From assembly GCA_024640405.1 (NCBI GenBank), contig JAHEFB010000001.1, positions 62,001-126,000 of the forward strand: 64,000 nt of DNA. Direction: 5' to 3'. This DNA is from Alphaproteobacteria bacterium (GTDB lineage: Bacteria > Pseudomonadota > Alphaproteobacteria > Rhizobiales > Aestuariivirgaceae). Positions 17,901 to 26,405 of the stretch are shown one piece after another. A program made the translations under genes and the position numbers. The notes under the pieces were generated by a model, which was not told the origin of the DNA, ran no database searches, and saw nothing but the letters and a program-made list of their open reading frames with translations. Numbering within the stretch: position 1 is the first letter of the stretch; every line of letters starts with the position of its first letter.

Positions 17901-18196
17901 AGAGCCGAATTAGCGGTGTTAAGGTGGTCGCGCGCAACGGCAAGCCGGTACTGCGGGTTGTCGGAACCGCAGACGCCAACGAGTTCAAGGAAGCGATCTT
18001 GCGGCTTGGAAAAGGCTCAGATCCGAAAAAGTGGTTTGAGGTGAATGTAAAAATCACCAATCCGGTGACTGAAAATACACTTATTGAATTGCCGGCAGGG
18101 GTTTTCAAGGGCACGAAACAATGGACCATCAGGCTGATCACTCGACACAAGAACGGTTCCGAAAGAGAAGCACGTTTCAGCCTGAAACTTGGATAG
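14909..18196 (+). CDS. Secreted S8 subtilisin-like protease with an N-terminal HEXXH domain
   Basis: A 1095-aa exported protein read from a TTG at 14909, the only start that preserves the signal peptide (residues 1-26, ending STLASA). Residues 28-300 form a Lys/Asp-rich region with the motif AAHELEHVKQ (His191-Glu192, His195), an HEXXH zinc-peptidase signature like that of DUF4157-type domains. A Pro/Thr/Glu-rich linker (about 395-465) precedes the subtilase domain, whose triad is Asp699 (VAVIDTGLD), His755 (DYDGHGTFV) and Ser933 (SGTSFAAP). A beta-rich tail of about 95 residues follows. The two protease-type motifs in one chain are unusual. The next gene, 44 bp on, is also secreted and probably co-transcribed. 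Confidence 0.92.
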   Translation: MFSYRRVFRLTIAAVVVFFCSTLASAQDFDPFDSNTPLDKAEQAYKDAVKHRDSITDADAREKMKPYLRALKEHLKERGSKFDDKGNLSGDGAPVADGDQKPAKPSKDADGKKPADSGFRFGGLKFGDPTAEGVKDTTHGVGASWYVICLDIDISDNGSGYDGNIRDLKLLAYSHSMMDPKTVEGLKTAAHELEHVKQYKHAWEMSHEALRKGFSVSGKSHDDVKAAARGIVDEWFGPGFNRHFTGKARRKSVSRKYQEVTGSEPSEINKPTEYEPEIAEKQFGDEFKNKPDKAKKEIDKRSNGLKNVKDLPDMKHTHTVANGNVRLKIRLFKDDKQVALLEPAGSLLPEQPLEQGFAVSYDDPNICVASVFYTSGRDILESGHSPVISITPPLTGLTAPPDEIPDCTPGPALTSVPGQPAPTTTPAPQKAEQPTSQDEQPEITSKPPEEDQPQETPELGLVKAQETLVSLILTNEDDGQPLEGAIVKLLAPEPDLPDGENTGTELTGAEHYAEGVEGVQLGDDAKVLLSASLQTDADISGIKLTEVADEQTESDVQPAGKPTVTRTARVVRQNPQLVVATGADRTRLPVRLAPQGAKVCVNRNFRIGDNSIHVVSLPGEFVDEFTRNASSWEETQFVEPDPCRNKEESKDPLYESSGLWGQKFDNQWAIKRVGYEENKLPQWLKKPPTAADVTVAVIDTGLDWYHPDIAHEKIWTNPGEVPGNGIDDDQNGYVDDIVGWNFVRNKNKPWDYDGHGTFVTGVIAAAQNNGIGISGISSSARIMPLKALDAFGRGYASMAAEAINYAAEQGARVINLSLGGRTLTKVEQLAIDHAKTRGAIVVVAAGNSGQSVTDFSPAGLRGVITVTATDREDNRAGFSNWGPLVDIAAPGVDVLSLRARRTDLLALIRGVKYKRGEGILGEDKSYYRASGTSFAAPIVTGTITELLAGNPRLTAEQVTRMVLHSARDIETPGVDNYTGYGLLDATAALAADPEYFNESRISGVKVVARNGKPVLRVVGTADANEFKEAILRLGKGSDPKKWFEVNVKITNPVTENTLIELPAGVFKGTKQWTIRLITRHKNGSEREARFSLKLG

Positions 18197-18240
18197 GGAA
18201 TTTCCCTGTTCAATCCCGTTTTAACTAGGAGTTGGTTGCG

Positions 18241-19509
18241 ATGAAACATCAAAGATTTTTGTGGGCTCTGGCATTGTCGATGGGAATGTGTGTGGCGCTG
18301 CCTGCCAAGGCGGTAACCGTCGATATCGACATCAAGACCGAGGGCGAACCGGTTCCTGGCGCATCCGTTTCGTTCCGCACTCCTGACGGAGAAGATGTTC
18401 CGGTGATTCAACTAACAGCCATTGTGGAAGAGGAAGAACCGAAACGCGAAGTTGAAAAAGAGCCTCCGCCAGCCCGCGATCCGGATGACCAGTCCGGTTT
18501 TGATCGTGATGATGATGACGAGGACAAACCCGAACGTAAGACCGGGCAGGACGATGAAGCGTCAAACGGGGGAGGAATTCGGGTCGAAGTGCCGGACGAA
18601 TTCATTGGCCGCGATCTGATCATTGTTGTCAGCAAGGACGATGAAGTTGTGAAGCGTGACCCGGTGCGGGTTGGCAAGGACACATCGCGAGTTGCGATTG
18701 AAGCGTATGATCCGGTTGATGCGGGTTTGTCGATCAAGCTGTCGCAACCCAAAAAATGCCGGCGTGGCAACAACTGCGATTATGGCCTGGAAGTACAAAA
18801 CGATGGTGATGGAATTTACAAGGGTCCTTTGTTCCTGACCGGTGTTATTTACGGAACGCGGCTTGGCTCGGGCAAAGAAGGAGAGTGGCAGTGTGCCTAT
18901 AGCGGCCGTGGCAAGCAGATTTGCCACAATCAGGTTTCGCTCTCGCCGGGAGCCAAACAAACCTGGTCGCTGGGTTTCAAGCTGCCGAGGCGAATGTCTC
19001 AACGGGCATCCAACTGTTTGCAGATTGACGTCTTCGACCAGGAGGTTCGCGGCCGGGTCAATCCTTTGCTGATGGCAGTGCAACTCGGGTTGGGCGAGCG
19101 CGGGTTCGAGGTTGGCCGGCCCGATGGTATAATGGGGCCGAAGACTGCCGCTGCCATGCAACAGTATGCGGATCGTAACGGTGATGGCAATTCTGAAGAT
19201 TTGCCCGGAATGTTCGAAGCCATGTATGGAATCTCGCCGGACCGGCTCGGCAGGTTGGGCATATCGGGCGAGAAAAACTGCCACAGAGTTTCATTGTTCA
19301 GTCCCCCAAAAGCGGTCAAGCGGATTTCCAAGACCAGACGCCGCAGACCGCAGTACCGAGATGAAGACGATGACTTTGATGATTATGGCGACGACGACTA
19401 TGATCCGGCCGTGGATGTCGGAATAGGTATTGGACTTGGTCTTTTGAACAATCGCCTGCATCGTGGCCGAAGGCATGATCGTCGCCGTCGTGAAAGGTTT
19501 GATGATTGA
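18241..19509 (+). CDS. Secreted protein with peptidoglycan-binding-like region and charged tail
   Basis: A 422-aa exported protein from the ATG at 18241, with AGGAG nine bases upstream. The signal peptide ends near ALPAKA. Residues 24-60 resemble a carboxypeptidase-regulatory-like beta domain (VDIDIKTEGEPVPGASVSF); a Glu/Asp-rich segment follows; residues 160-260 look like a DUF11-type adhesin beta domain with cysteines; residues 275-320 resemble a PG_binding_1 helix bundle (GERGFEVGRPDGIMGPKTAA). The C-terminus is a run of acidic residues, a short glycine-rich hydrophobic stretch, then an Arg-rich end. It sits directly behind the subtilase gene and may be its substrate or partner. No enzyme motif is seen. 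Confidence 0.7.
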   Translation: MKHQRFLWALALSMGMCVALPAKAVTVDIDIKTEGEPVPGASVSFRTPDGEDVPVIQLTAIVEEEEPKREVEKEPPPARDPDDQSGFDRDDDDEDKPERKTGQDDEASNGGGIRVEVPDEFIGRDLIIVVSKDDEVVKRDPVRVGKDTSRVAIEAYDPVDAGLSIKLSQPKKCRRGNNCDYGLEVQNDGDGIYKGPLFLTGVIYGTRLGSGKEGEWQCAYSGRGKQICHNQVSLSPGAKQTWSLGFKLPRRMSQRASNCLQIDVFDQEVRGRVNPLLMAVQLGLGERGFEVGRPDGIMGPKTAAAMQQYADRNGDGNSEDLPGMFEAMYGISPDRLGRLGISGEKNCHRVSLFSPPKAVKRISKTRRRRPQYRDEDDDFDDYGDDDYDPAVDVGIGIGLGLLNNRLHRGRRHDRRRRERFDD

Positions 19510-19519
19510 GAAGACGAAG

Positions 19520-19537
19520 CTGGCAAATATTTGCCAG
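19520..19537. terminator. Perfect 18-bp palindrome between convergent genes
   Basis: CTGGCAAATATTTGCCAG, ten bases after the stop of the secreted-protein gene and 28 bases before the stop of the convergent transporter gene. It could fold as a hairpin on either strand and serve both transcripts, but it lacks a T-run, so the terminator reading is tentative. Confidence 0.4.
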
Positions 19538-19564
19538 GCTCGTTCAGGCATCGACACCAGGAAT

Positions 19565-20830
19565 TCATGGCGGGGTGATTGCGCCTATCACCGCGCCGGT
19601 CATCAGTGTTGCCAGCGTGCCGGAAACCAGTGAACGCGGTCCCAGCGACAGGATGTCGGAGCGTCTGTCCGGACACAGGGTCAGAAGACCGCCTGTCATG
19701 ATCCCCAGCGATCCGAAATTGGCAAATCCACACAGGGCATAGGTCAGAATAAGTTTGCTGCGCTCTGACAAGGCCGCGTCGCCTGCGCCAGCCAGTTGCA
19801 GATAGGCAATCAGCTCGTTCAGGACCGTCTTGATTCCGATCAGCTGGCCCGCATGTGCGGCTTCATTCCAGGGGATTCCGATCAGAAGTGCCAGCGGGGT
19901 CATCACCCATCCGAATATCTGCTCCGCCGATACTGATATGCCAAACGGCGAGGCTCCCGCCGACAGCGCCATATTGACCAGCGCGACTAGTGCCACCATG
20001 ACGACGAGCATTGCTGCAACCGAGACCACCAGTCGCACGCCATCGGAGGTGCCGGTTGCGATGGCTTCCATTGTGCTGCGGCTTCTAAACGGCTCGCCTA
20101 TCTCCGTCACATCACCGACGCCATCTTCGTCAGACCAGGGCACCATCAACCGGGCAATAATCAGGGCTGCCGGCGCGCTCATCAGCGACGCAAGCAGGAT
20201 ATGCCCGGCAGCGCCTGCGAGCACCGGCTGGAGGAAAGTAGCATACAGTGCCATTACCGATCCGGCGACCGTTGCCATGCCTACAGTCATCATTGCGAAC
20301 AGGCTGCCGCGACCGACCTTTGCCAGATAGGGCCGCACCAGAATGGGGGCTTCGACCATACCGACGAAAACATTTGCAGCGGCCACGGTGCCGAGAGGTC
20401 CGCTAATGCCCATGCTGCGGTTCAGCAACCAGGCAAGTGCTGCTACTATTTTCTGCATGATACCCCAGTGATAAAACAGTCGGGCCAGCACACTCATCAT
20501 CACGATGATCGGCAGTGCTTGCAGCGCCAGCACAAATCCCTTGCCGGGATCGGTAACGGTGAATGGAGTGGCGCCACCCGCCAGATAACCGAACAGAAAC
20601 TGCATACCGGTACCGGTTGCAGCTTGAAGCGCGGCAACAGCGCCCGCTAGCAGATCAAAGACAAACCCGAACTGCGGGATCAGAATGAACAGGCCAGCAA
20701 TTGCAAATTGCAACGCAATGCCGCTGGCGGCGATTTTCAATGCCATGCCGACCGGTAATGCGCTTCGCTGTTCTGAAAGCAGCCAGGCAATGAGTGGAAT
20801 CACGATCAGTCCACACAGACTTTGCAGCAT
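19565..20830 (-). CDS. Concentrative nucleoside transporter (CNT/NupC family)
   Basis: Inner-membrane nucleoside:cation symporter, 421 aa from the ATG at 20830; the frame is open to 20875, but the extra residues are not family-like. About ten hydrophobic segments are present. The conserved N-terminal Nucleos_tra2_N region, the gate region (GISGPLGTVAAANVFVGMVEAPILVRPYL), the MMTVGMATVAGSVMALY motif and the C-terminal block with GIPWNEAAHAGQLIGIKTVLNE and YALCGFANFGSLGI are all present. It stands alone with no nucleoside hydrolase nearby. Confidence 0.92.
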   Translation of the reverse strand: MLQSLCGLIVIPLIAWLLSEQRSALPVGMALKIAASGIALQFAIAGLFILIPQFGFVFDLLAGAVAALQAATGTGMQFLFGYLAGGATPFTVTDPGKGFVLALQALPIIVMMSVLARLFYHWGIMQKIVAALAWLLNRSMGISGPLGTVAAANVFVGMVEAPILVRPYLAKVGRGSLFAMMTVGMATVAGSVMALYATFLQPVLAGAAGHILLASLMSAPAALIIARLMVPWSDEDGVGDVTEIGEPFRSRSTMEAIATGTSDGVRLVVSVAAMLVVMVALVALVNMALSAGASPFGISVSAEQIFGWVMTPLALLIGIPWNEAAHAGQLIGIKTVLNELIAYLQLAGAGDAALSERSKLILTYALCGFANFGSLGIMTGGLLTLCPDRRSDILSLGPRSLVSGTLATLMTGAVIGAITPP

Positions 20831-21110
20831 TAAACCCACGATCGGTTCACATTCCTTCCGGTTGTCCGCCTGCATTGAGCTGAGCGTCCTGCAGGGGGCG
20901 CCTCAAATAGTGGAGCATGACCATGATTCGGTCTTTCCACCACCAGTTTCCGCACAGGGCTGCCGGTTGGCATTGTCTGGCCTGATTGACATGTCTGTCC
21001 CGGACCGGGTCTGGAGGGTAGGGAGGTGAAACGGCCGCCTGCTTCTTCAGCTGTTGCGTGGTAAACAGGTTTGCGCAACAAGCAGATATTGACGCAACAG
21101 GGAAAGACAC

Positions 21111-21494
21111 ATGAACAGCACAATGATCGAGAAATTTGTTGCCTTGGAAACCGCGGTCTGGGAGGCGCTGGTCAGCGGCGACGGTGCTGCGGATGCCGCC
21201 ATGCTGTCGGAAGATTTTCTCGGTGTCTATGAAACCGGCTTTTCAGACAGAGCCGAACATGCGTCCATGCTGGATAACGAGCCCATCGTGTTGGAGTACA
21301 GAATCGAGGATGCCAGGGTTCGAAAAATCGGTGACCAGGCCGTGCTGTTGTCATACCTTGGGTGCTACACAAAACCGGCCAACCCTGCGAGAGAAGAACG
21401 AATGTATGTGTCGTCGCTGTGGGAAGAGGTAAACGGTGAGTGGCTTAACACGTTCAGCCAGGACACAAATTCGGCTTGCCGGGTGACCATGTGA
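21111..21494 (+). CDS. NTF2-like (DUF4440/SnoaL type) small protein
   Basis: A 127-aa protein with the layout of NTF2-fold DUF4440 proteins: an N-terminal helix (EKFVALETAVWEALVSGDGA), a beta strand with LGVYETGFSDRAEH, and paired strands ending YVSSLWEEVNGEWLNTFSQD. Such proteins often act as small binding or enzyme domains; no specific function can be given. GGAAAG precedes the ATG by five bases. The 235 bp upstream, to the nucleoside transporter start, contain no recognisable gene. Confidence 0.75.
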   Translation: MNSTMIEKFVALETAVWEALVSGDGAADAAMLSEDFLGVYETGFSDRAEHASMLDNEPIVLEYRIEDARVRKIGDQAVLLSYLGCYTKPANPAREERMYVSSLWEEVNGEWLNTFSQDTNSACRVTM

Positions 21495-21574
21495 AATCTG
21501 TGATAGAGATAACCTGTATCTAACACACTGCATCAGGATAAAGTTGTGAAGTTTTCAGTCTGGAGGCGGGTTCA

Positions 21575-22585
21575 ATGAGCGACAGGTTTGCCGGGGTCAA
21601 CAAATTCCCGAGAGCAAAATTGCTTTCAGGGCCTACGCCCATCGAAAAGCTTGACCGTCTGTCTGGAGAGCTTGGCATCGATTTGTGGATCAAGCGGGAC
21701 GATCTGACCGGGCTTGGATTTGGCGGCAACAAGGTGCGGCAGCTTGAATTCTACTTTGGTGCAGCACTTGAGAAAAGTGCCGATACCGTCCTGATCACGG
21801 GAGCGGTTCAGTCAAACTACGCCCGCACTGCGGCCACTGCAGCTGCCAAGCTGGGGCTTGGCGCGGTGATCCAGATGGAAAACCGCGTGCACGGGATGGA
21901 TGAAACCTACAACACGTCCGGTAACGTCCTCCTGTCGCGGCTTCTGGGTGCGGAGTTCATGCGTTATCCTGAAGGTGAGGATGAAGCCGGCGCCGACCTG
22001 GCATTACGCCAGCGGGCAGAGGAACTGGGCAAGGAAGGCCGTACGCCATATGTTATTCCGCTCGGCCTCAACAATCCGCCTTTGGGGGCTTTGGGGTATA
22101 TGAAGGCAGCCGAGGAGATCCTGCAACAGGACGATGGCTTTGACAGTATGGTGGTTGCCTCGGGAAGTGGCCAGACCCATTTCGGATTGCTGGCGGGACT
22201 TCGCGCGCTTGGCTGCAAAACGCCGGTTCACGGTATTTGCGTACGTCGCGACGCGGCGACGCAAATCAGGAGATTGACGACAGTTGGCGAGTACCTCAAC
22301 ACATTGCTGCAATGTGACCCGATTGTCGCAGTGTCTGATATCCTGACATGGGACGGAGCGCTGGAGCCGGGTTATGGCCATGTCGGACCGCCGGCACGCG
22401 AGGCGATCATGATGATGGCCCGAAAGGAGGGTCTGTTTCTGGACCCGGTTTACACGGGCAAGAGTTTTGCCGGAGTGCCGGGGCTCGTCAGGGAAGGCCG
22501 GATCAAGCCAGGAGAACGGGTTTTGTTCGTTCATACCGGCGGTCAGCCGGCCTTGTTCGCTTACCAAAGCGAGTTGAAACTGTAG
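21575..22585 (+). CDS. PLP-dependent D-cysteine desulfhydrase family enzyme
   Basis: A 336-aa fold-type II PLP enzyme with the family signature LWIKRDDLTGLGFGGNKVRQ, in which the lysine of GGNK forms the Schiff base, the ligand loop AVQSNYARTAA and the C-terminal phosphate/PLP region VLFVHTGGQPALFAY. GGAGG lies eight bases before the ATG. Members include D-cysteine desulfhydrase, ACC deaminase and L-cysteate sulfo-lyase (CuyA); the sequence alone does not separate them for me. No sulfonate transporter is adjacent. It converges on the molybdenum hydroxylase genes across a hairpin. Confidence 0.85.
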   Translation: MSDRFAGVNKFPRAKLLSGPTPIEKLDRLSGELGIDLWIKRDDLTGLGFGGNKVRQLEFYFGAALEKSADTVLITGAVQSNYARTAATAAAKLGLGAVIQMENRVHGMDETYNTSGNVLLSRLLGAEFMRYPEGEDEAGADLALRQRAEELGKEGRTPYVIPLGLNNPPLGALGYMKAAEEILQQDDGFDSMVVASGSGQTHFGLLAGLRALGCKTPVHGICVRRDAATQIRRLTTVGEYLNTLLQCDPIVAVSDILTWDGALEPGYGHVGPPAREAIMMMARKEGLFLDPVYTGKSFAGVPGLVREGRIKPGERVLFVHTGGQPALFAYQSELKL

Positions 22586-22655
22586 GATTGTTAGTGGCTT
22601 GCGATCCGGTCCGGGCTCTTTCGCTCATGTTGAAACCTGTCTTTCAAAGGTTGGA

Positions 22656-22677
22656 GAAGCGATCGGTTGATCGCTTC
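22656..22677. terminator. Hairpin between convergent genes
   Basis: GAAGCGATC, loop GGTT, GATCGCTTC: a 9-bp perfect stem 70 bp after the PLP-enzyme stop and 25 bp beyond the stop of the oppositely directed molybdenum-subunit gene. There is no long T-run. Probably a bidirectional or rho-assisted terminator. Confidence 0.45.
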
Positions 22678-22701
22678 CCAAAGTTGCTTGCCATATACAG
22701 T

Positions 22702-25050
22702 TCAGGCGAGTTGATTATCAATTGGCAGGTTGCGGATACGCTTGCCACTGGCGTTGTATATCGCGTTGGTTAGCGCGGGAATGAATGGCGGAACACCGGG
22801 TTCCCCAACACCTGTTGCGTGCACCGAGAAAGGATGCGGCACGATGTGAGTGTGTACGACTTCCGGGAAGTTGTCTGACCGCACCATTGCATAGTCGTTG
22901 AAATTGCCTTGTTGGACTTCACCGTTTTCAAAGCTGAGGCCCTGATGCAGGGCTGCAGACATGCCGAACACGCAAGCTCCCTGCATCTGTGAGCGGATGC
23001 GTTCAGGGTTGGCGGCGAAACCGCAGTCAATTGCCACATGCACTTCCGGCACCCTGACAGTGCCGTCTTCGACCCTGGCGTGAACCACCATGGCGATGTA
23101 GGACACAAAACTGCGATGGACCGCGATGCCTAGTCCTTCGCCCTCGGGCAGGGTCTTGCCCCAACCGGCCTTTTCGGCGGCCAGTTCAGCCACCGCGCGC
23201 AGGCGTGCGGTGTCGAATGGAAACTCTTCCTGCGGTTCATACTGATTCCAGAACTTGCCCGGCAGGCCGGATGCCTTGGCCTCCAGTATACGGTCGGGCC
23301 CGATCATTTCGATCAGAAAGTCCTTCTGGTCCTTACCCAGTTCTACGGCCAGTTCAGCCGTTGCGGACTGCACGGCAAAGGCGCGCGGTATATTCGACAC
23401 CGAGCGATACCAGCCAATGCGGGTATGGGCATATGCCTTGCACTGCTCGGCGCTGATATTGTCGATGGCGTAGGGCAGGTTTTCCAAACCCATGCCGATT
23501 TCGATTTCGTGCTGCCTGCCTTCATCCTTGACAAATGTCGACAGGAAGGACGGTGCGGCACTGCGATGGCGCCACGCGGTCACCTTGTTGTCTGCATCGA
23601 TGCCGACATCGATGCGCTCAACCGATGAGGTGTGACTATATCCGTTGCGAATGTCGTCTTCACGCGTCCATTGAACCTTCACGGCGCCACCGATCTGCTT
23701 TGCCAGGAAGGCAGCTTCGGTGGCAAAGTCAGCCTTGGACTTTCGACCGAACCCGCCGCCGAGCAGGGTGACGTTCACCCGCACGTCATCCGGCTTCAGG
23801 CCGAGATATGATGCCGTGTCGGTGCGTGCCACATAGGGGCTTTGAACCGGTGCCCATATCTGGCACTTGCCGTCCTTGAAGCTGGCAACCGCAGCGGGTG
23901 GTTCCATCGGCGCGTGAGCCAGGTGCGGCTGGTAATACTCGTAGGTCAATGTTTGCGCAGCCGATTGCAGCGCTTTTTCGGTATCGCCCTGATTGCGCAC
24001 CGATGAACCGGGCTGCGCAACCGAGGCCCGCAGTTCCTTTTCATAGGCAGGCGTGTTGAATGAGCCATGCTCGCCACGGTCCCATTCAATTTTCAGTGCA
24101 TCACGGCCTCGGATGGCGGCCCAGGTGTTTTTGGCAATCACCGCCACGCCACCCAGCGGTTTGAACTTCGATCCCAGTGGCGACACCGGAATCTGTATAG
24201 TTTTTTCAACTCCGGGAATTGCCAATGCCGCGCTGTCATCGACAGACTTTATCATGGCGCCCACGACGGGAGGCCGGGCGATGACGGCAAACTTCATGCC
24301 GGGCAGGTTCACGTCAGCACCATAAACCGCCTTGCCGGTGGTAATATCGTGCAGGTCATAGATCTGGATCTGACCCTTGCCGATATAGCGGAACTCTTCA
24401 TCGGTCTTGAACCGGAGCCGGTCGCGGGCAGGGGTCTCCAGAGCCATTGCGGATTCGGCCAGGTCACCATAACCGATGCGGGTGCCGAGTGTCTTGTGGA
24501 TCACCTGATGGCCGATTGCCTCGACCATACCATCACTGACGCCCCATTGTTTGGCGGCGGCCATTTCCAGCATCTTGCGAATCGCAGCGCCGATTTCACG
24601 GCACGGCTGAATGTGATGGCGCAGGCTGCGCGAACCATCGGTATCCTGGTTGCCGTATTTCGGTTCATCGCCTTCAGCCTGGACAATGGTCACTCGATCC
24701 CAGTCAGCTTCCATTTCATCTGCAATGATCATCGGCAGGGACGTGCGTGCTCCGGTCCCCATTTCCGAGCGATGGGCGACAATCGACACCTGTCCGTCAG
24801 ACGCAATCGACACGAAGATGTGCGGGTCGTTGCGCACGCCATGAGGCATGTTGAGTCCCTGGGTCGGGTAGGCGTCAAAAGCCTGAGCGGTGTCCGGCAT
24901 GAAGTGGGCGGCGAGGACGAAACCCGACATTCCCTTGAGAACGCCACGGCGACTGATTTCGGTTGCAGCAACCTTGCGCAGGACCGCCTGAAGAGCCAGC
25001 CCGGTTGCTGATTGTGAATTACGCGCGAAAGATTCGAGTTGATGTAACAT
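22702..25050 (-). CDS. Molybdopterin-binding subunit, xanthine dehydrogenase family (IorB type)
   Basis: Large catalytic subunit of a two-subunit molybdenum hydroxylase, 782 aa. It has a twin-arginine-like export region (SRRGVLKGMSGFVLAA, residues 33-48), so it is probably folded with cofactor and carried to the periplasm. Molybdopterin-domain motifs include LGGGFGRKS, IGWYRSVSNIPRAFA and the active-site Glu in GEPGVPP near the C-terminus. This layout matches isoquinoline 1-oxidoreductase-like and periplasmic aldehyde dehydrogenases, not the three-subunit cytosolic enzymes. The Fe-S subunit gene is 4 bp upstream. No cytochrome or FAD subunit is encoded nearby. The substrate is unknown. Confidence 0.93.
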   Translation of the reverse strand: MLHQLESFARNSQSATGLALQAVLRKVAATEISRRGVLKGMSGFVLAAHFMPDTAQAFDAYPTQGLNMPHGVRNDPHIFVSIASDGQVSIVAHRSEMGTGARTSLPMIIADEMEADWDRVTIVQAEGDEPKYGNQDTDGSRSLRHHIQPCREIGAAIRKMLEMAAAKQWGVSDGMVEAIGHQVIHKTLGTRIGYGDLAESAMALETPARDRLRFKTDEEFRYIGKGQIQIYDLHDITTGKAVYGADVNLPGMKFAVIARPPVVGAMIKSVDDSAALAIPGVEKTIQIPVSPLGSKFKPLGGVAVIAKNTWAAIRGRDALKIEWDRGEHGSFNTPAYEKELRASVAQPGSSVRNQGDTEKALQSAAQTLTYEYYQPHLAHAPMEPPAAVASFKDGKCQIWAPVQSPYVARTDTASYLGLKPDDVRVNVTLLGGGFGRKSKADFATEAAFLAKQIGGAVKVQWTREDDIRNGYSHTSSVERIDVGIDADNKVTAWRHRSAAPSFLSTFVKDEGRQHEIEIGMGLENLPYAIDNISAEQCKAYAHTRIGWYRSVSNIPRAFAVQSATAELAVELGKDQKDFLIEMIGPDRILEAKASGLPGKFWNQYEPQEEFPFDTARLRAVAELAAEKAGWGKTLPEGEGLGIAVHRSFVSYIAMVVHARVEDGTVRVPEVHVAIDCGFAANPERIRSQMQGACVFGMSAALHQGLSFENGEVQQGNFNDYAMVRSDNFPEVVHTHIVPHPFSVHATGVGEPGVPPFIPALTNAIYNASGKRIRNLPIDNQLA

Positions 25051-25054
25051 GGTC

Positions 25055-25504
25055 TCACGCTCCCGTAGATGCTTGGCGGACGGCGGAAACGATGCGCTGA
25101 TAGCAACCGCACCGGCAGATGTTGCCGCTCATTGAATCCAGAATTTCCTGATCGCTGGGTTTCGGATTGGTCTTGAGCAGAGAGGCGGCCTGCATGATCT
25201 GGCCTGACTGGCAGAAACCGCATTGCGGAACGTTCTGTTGGCGCCATGCCACCTGGACCGGGTGGTTGCCGTCCTCACTCAGGCCTTCAATCGTGGTGAC
25301 AGATTTGCCGTCGAGTTCCTCCATGGAAACAAGGCAGCCGCGAACCGCTTCGCCATCCACATGGATCGTGCATGAGCCGCACAGACCGGTGCCGCAGCCA
25401 AACTTGCTGCCGTTCAGCGCCAGTTCATCGCGCACATACCAAAGCGCAGGCGTGGAAAGATCTCCCTCGAATGTGTGTTCGACTCCATTGACCGTGATTT
25501 TCAT
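25055..25504 (-). CDS. [2Fe-2S] subunit of molybdenum hydroxylase (IorA type)
   Basis: A 149-aa electron-transfer subunit with two clusters: the plant-ferredoxin type site GCGTGLCGSCTIH with a fourth Cys in VRGCLVS, and the helical site CGFCQSGQ with MSGNICRCGCYQRI. The ATG at 25504 is preceded by GAGGGAG and preferred to a start five codons upstream. It passes electrons from the molybdenum centre of its partner to an acceptor not encoded here. The 238 bp between this gene's 5' side and the next gene (25520-25757) contain nothing I recognise. Confidence 0.95.
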   Translation of the reverse strand: MKITVNGVEHTFEGDLSTPALWYVRDELALNGSKFGCGTGLCGSCTIHVDGEAVRGCLVSMEELDGKSVTTIEGLSEDGNHPVQVAWRQQNVPQCGFCQSGQIMQAASLLKTNPKPSDQEILDSMSGNICRCGCYQRIVSAVRQASTGA

Positions 25505-25757
25505 GAAACACTCCCTCACATTATCTCATCCGCTCAAGGAGCCCGGATGTGCTGATTGAGCGTGCGCGCAAGCACAATCACCCGCCTGCGCATGGGTGTA
25601 GAGCGGATACTTCGCTGCCGCCCGATGCTCAAATCACCTGGATCACAGCGTGCCGGGCCGCGGCTGCAGAATACCGCAGGGTCTACAACACTAACCGGTA
25701 TGATGTCTGTGATCTGATCAAATCTCGTTGAATTTCACATTGCGAGACGTCTGCCTG

Positions 25758-26405
25758 CTAACGGCGCAGGCGTGATGCCTGCCGTGCGAGGGTCTTGATT
25801 GCAGGCCAGTTTCCGCTATCCAGGTGCACGGATGGCACAACCCATGAGCCGCCGGCGCACAAAACGTTCGGCAATTCGAGATAGGTTTCGACATTTGCGG
25901 GGTTGAGTCCGCCGGTTGGGCAGAAGTGGAATTCCGGCAGGGGGCCTGCAAACGCCTTGAGCGCGGATACGCCGCCGGACGCTTCGGCGGGAAAGAATTT
26001 GGCTACATTGTATCCGCGTTCATGAAGCCGCATCATTTCTGAAACTGTTGCCACGCCGCCCAGCAACGGCAGGCCGTGCTGCTCGCAAGATTTGACAAGC
26101 GGGTCTGTCGTTCCTGGCGATACCCCGAATTCGGCACCGGCAGCCACTGCAGCCGCAACGTCGGCGTGAGACAACAATGTTCCGACGCCCACCACACAAC
26201 CGGCAACCTTGATCATTTCCCTGATCACCTCAATGGCCGACGGGGTGCGCAGCGTCACTTCAACAACCGGCAGGCCACCGGCGACCAGAGCTTCCGCGAC
26301 AGGGATCGCATGGGCCACATCGTCGATGACGAGCACCGGGATGACGGGCACATCGCCAAGCAGGGCTCTCAGTTTCGTTGAACTTTGCTTGCCGGTGAGT
26401 GTCAT
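25758..26405 (-). CDS. eda: 2-dehydro-3-deoxyphosphogluconate (KDPG) aldolase
   Basis: Splits KDPG to pyruvate and glyceraldehyde 3-phosphate. It is 215 aa from the ATG at 26405, preceded by GGAG, the standard length; the frame extends far upstream without homology. Class I aldolase features: the Glu in VVEVTLRTPSA, VGVGTLLSHADV, the Schiff-base lysine in YNVAKFFPAEASGG and the phosphate site CPTGGLNPANVETYL. It is divergent from the SDR gene across 220 bp, and together with the sugar kinase it completes a ketodeoxygluconate route. Confidence 0.95.
   Translation of the reverse strand: MTLTGKQSSTKLRALLGDVPVIPVLVIDDVAHAIPVAEALVAGGLPVVEVTLRTPSAIEVIREMIKVAGCVVGVGTLLSHADVAAAVAAGAEFGVSPGTTDPLVKSCEQHGLPLLGGVATVSEMMRLHERGYNVAKFFPAEASGGVSALKAFAGPLPEFHFCPTGGLNPANVETYLELPNVLCAGGSWVVPSVHLDSGNWPAIKTLARQASRLRR

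Noticed and set aside
18196..18206. GGGAATTTCCC as a terminator after the subtilase gene
   Set aside because: Too short, with no loop or T-run; the next gene is 44 bp on and probably in the same transcript.
24067..25011. 314-codon frame opposite the molybdenum hydroxylase gene
   Set aside because: Antisense shadow; no motif, while the other strand encodes a complete conserved enzyme.
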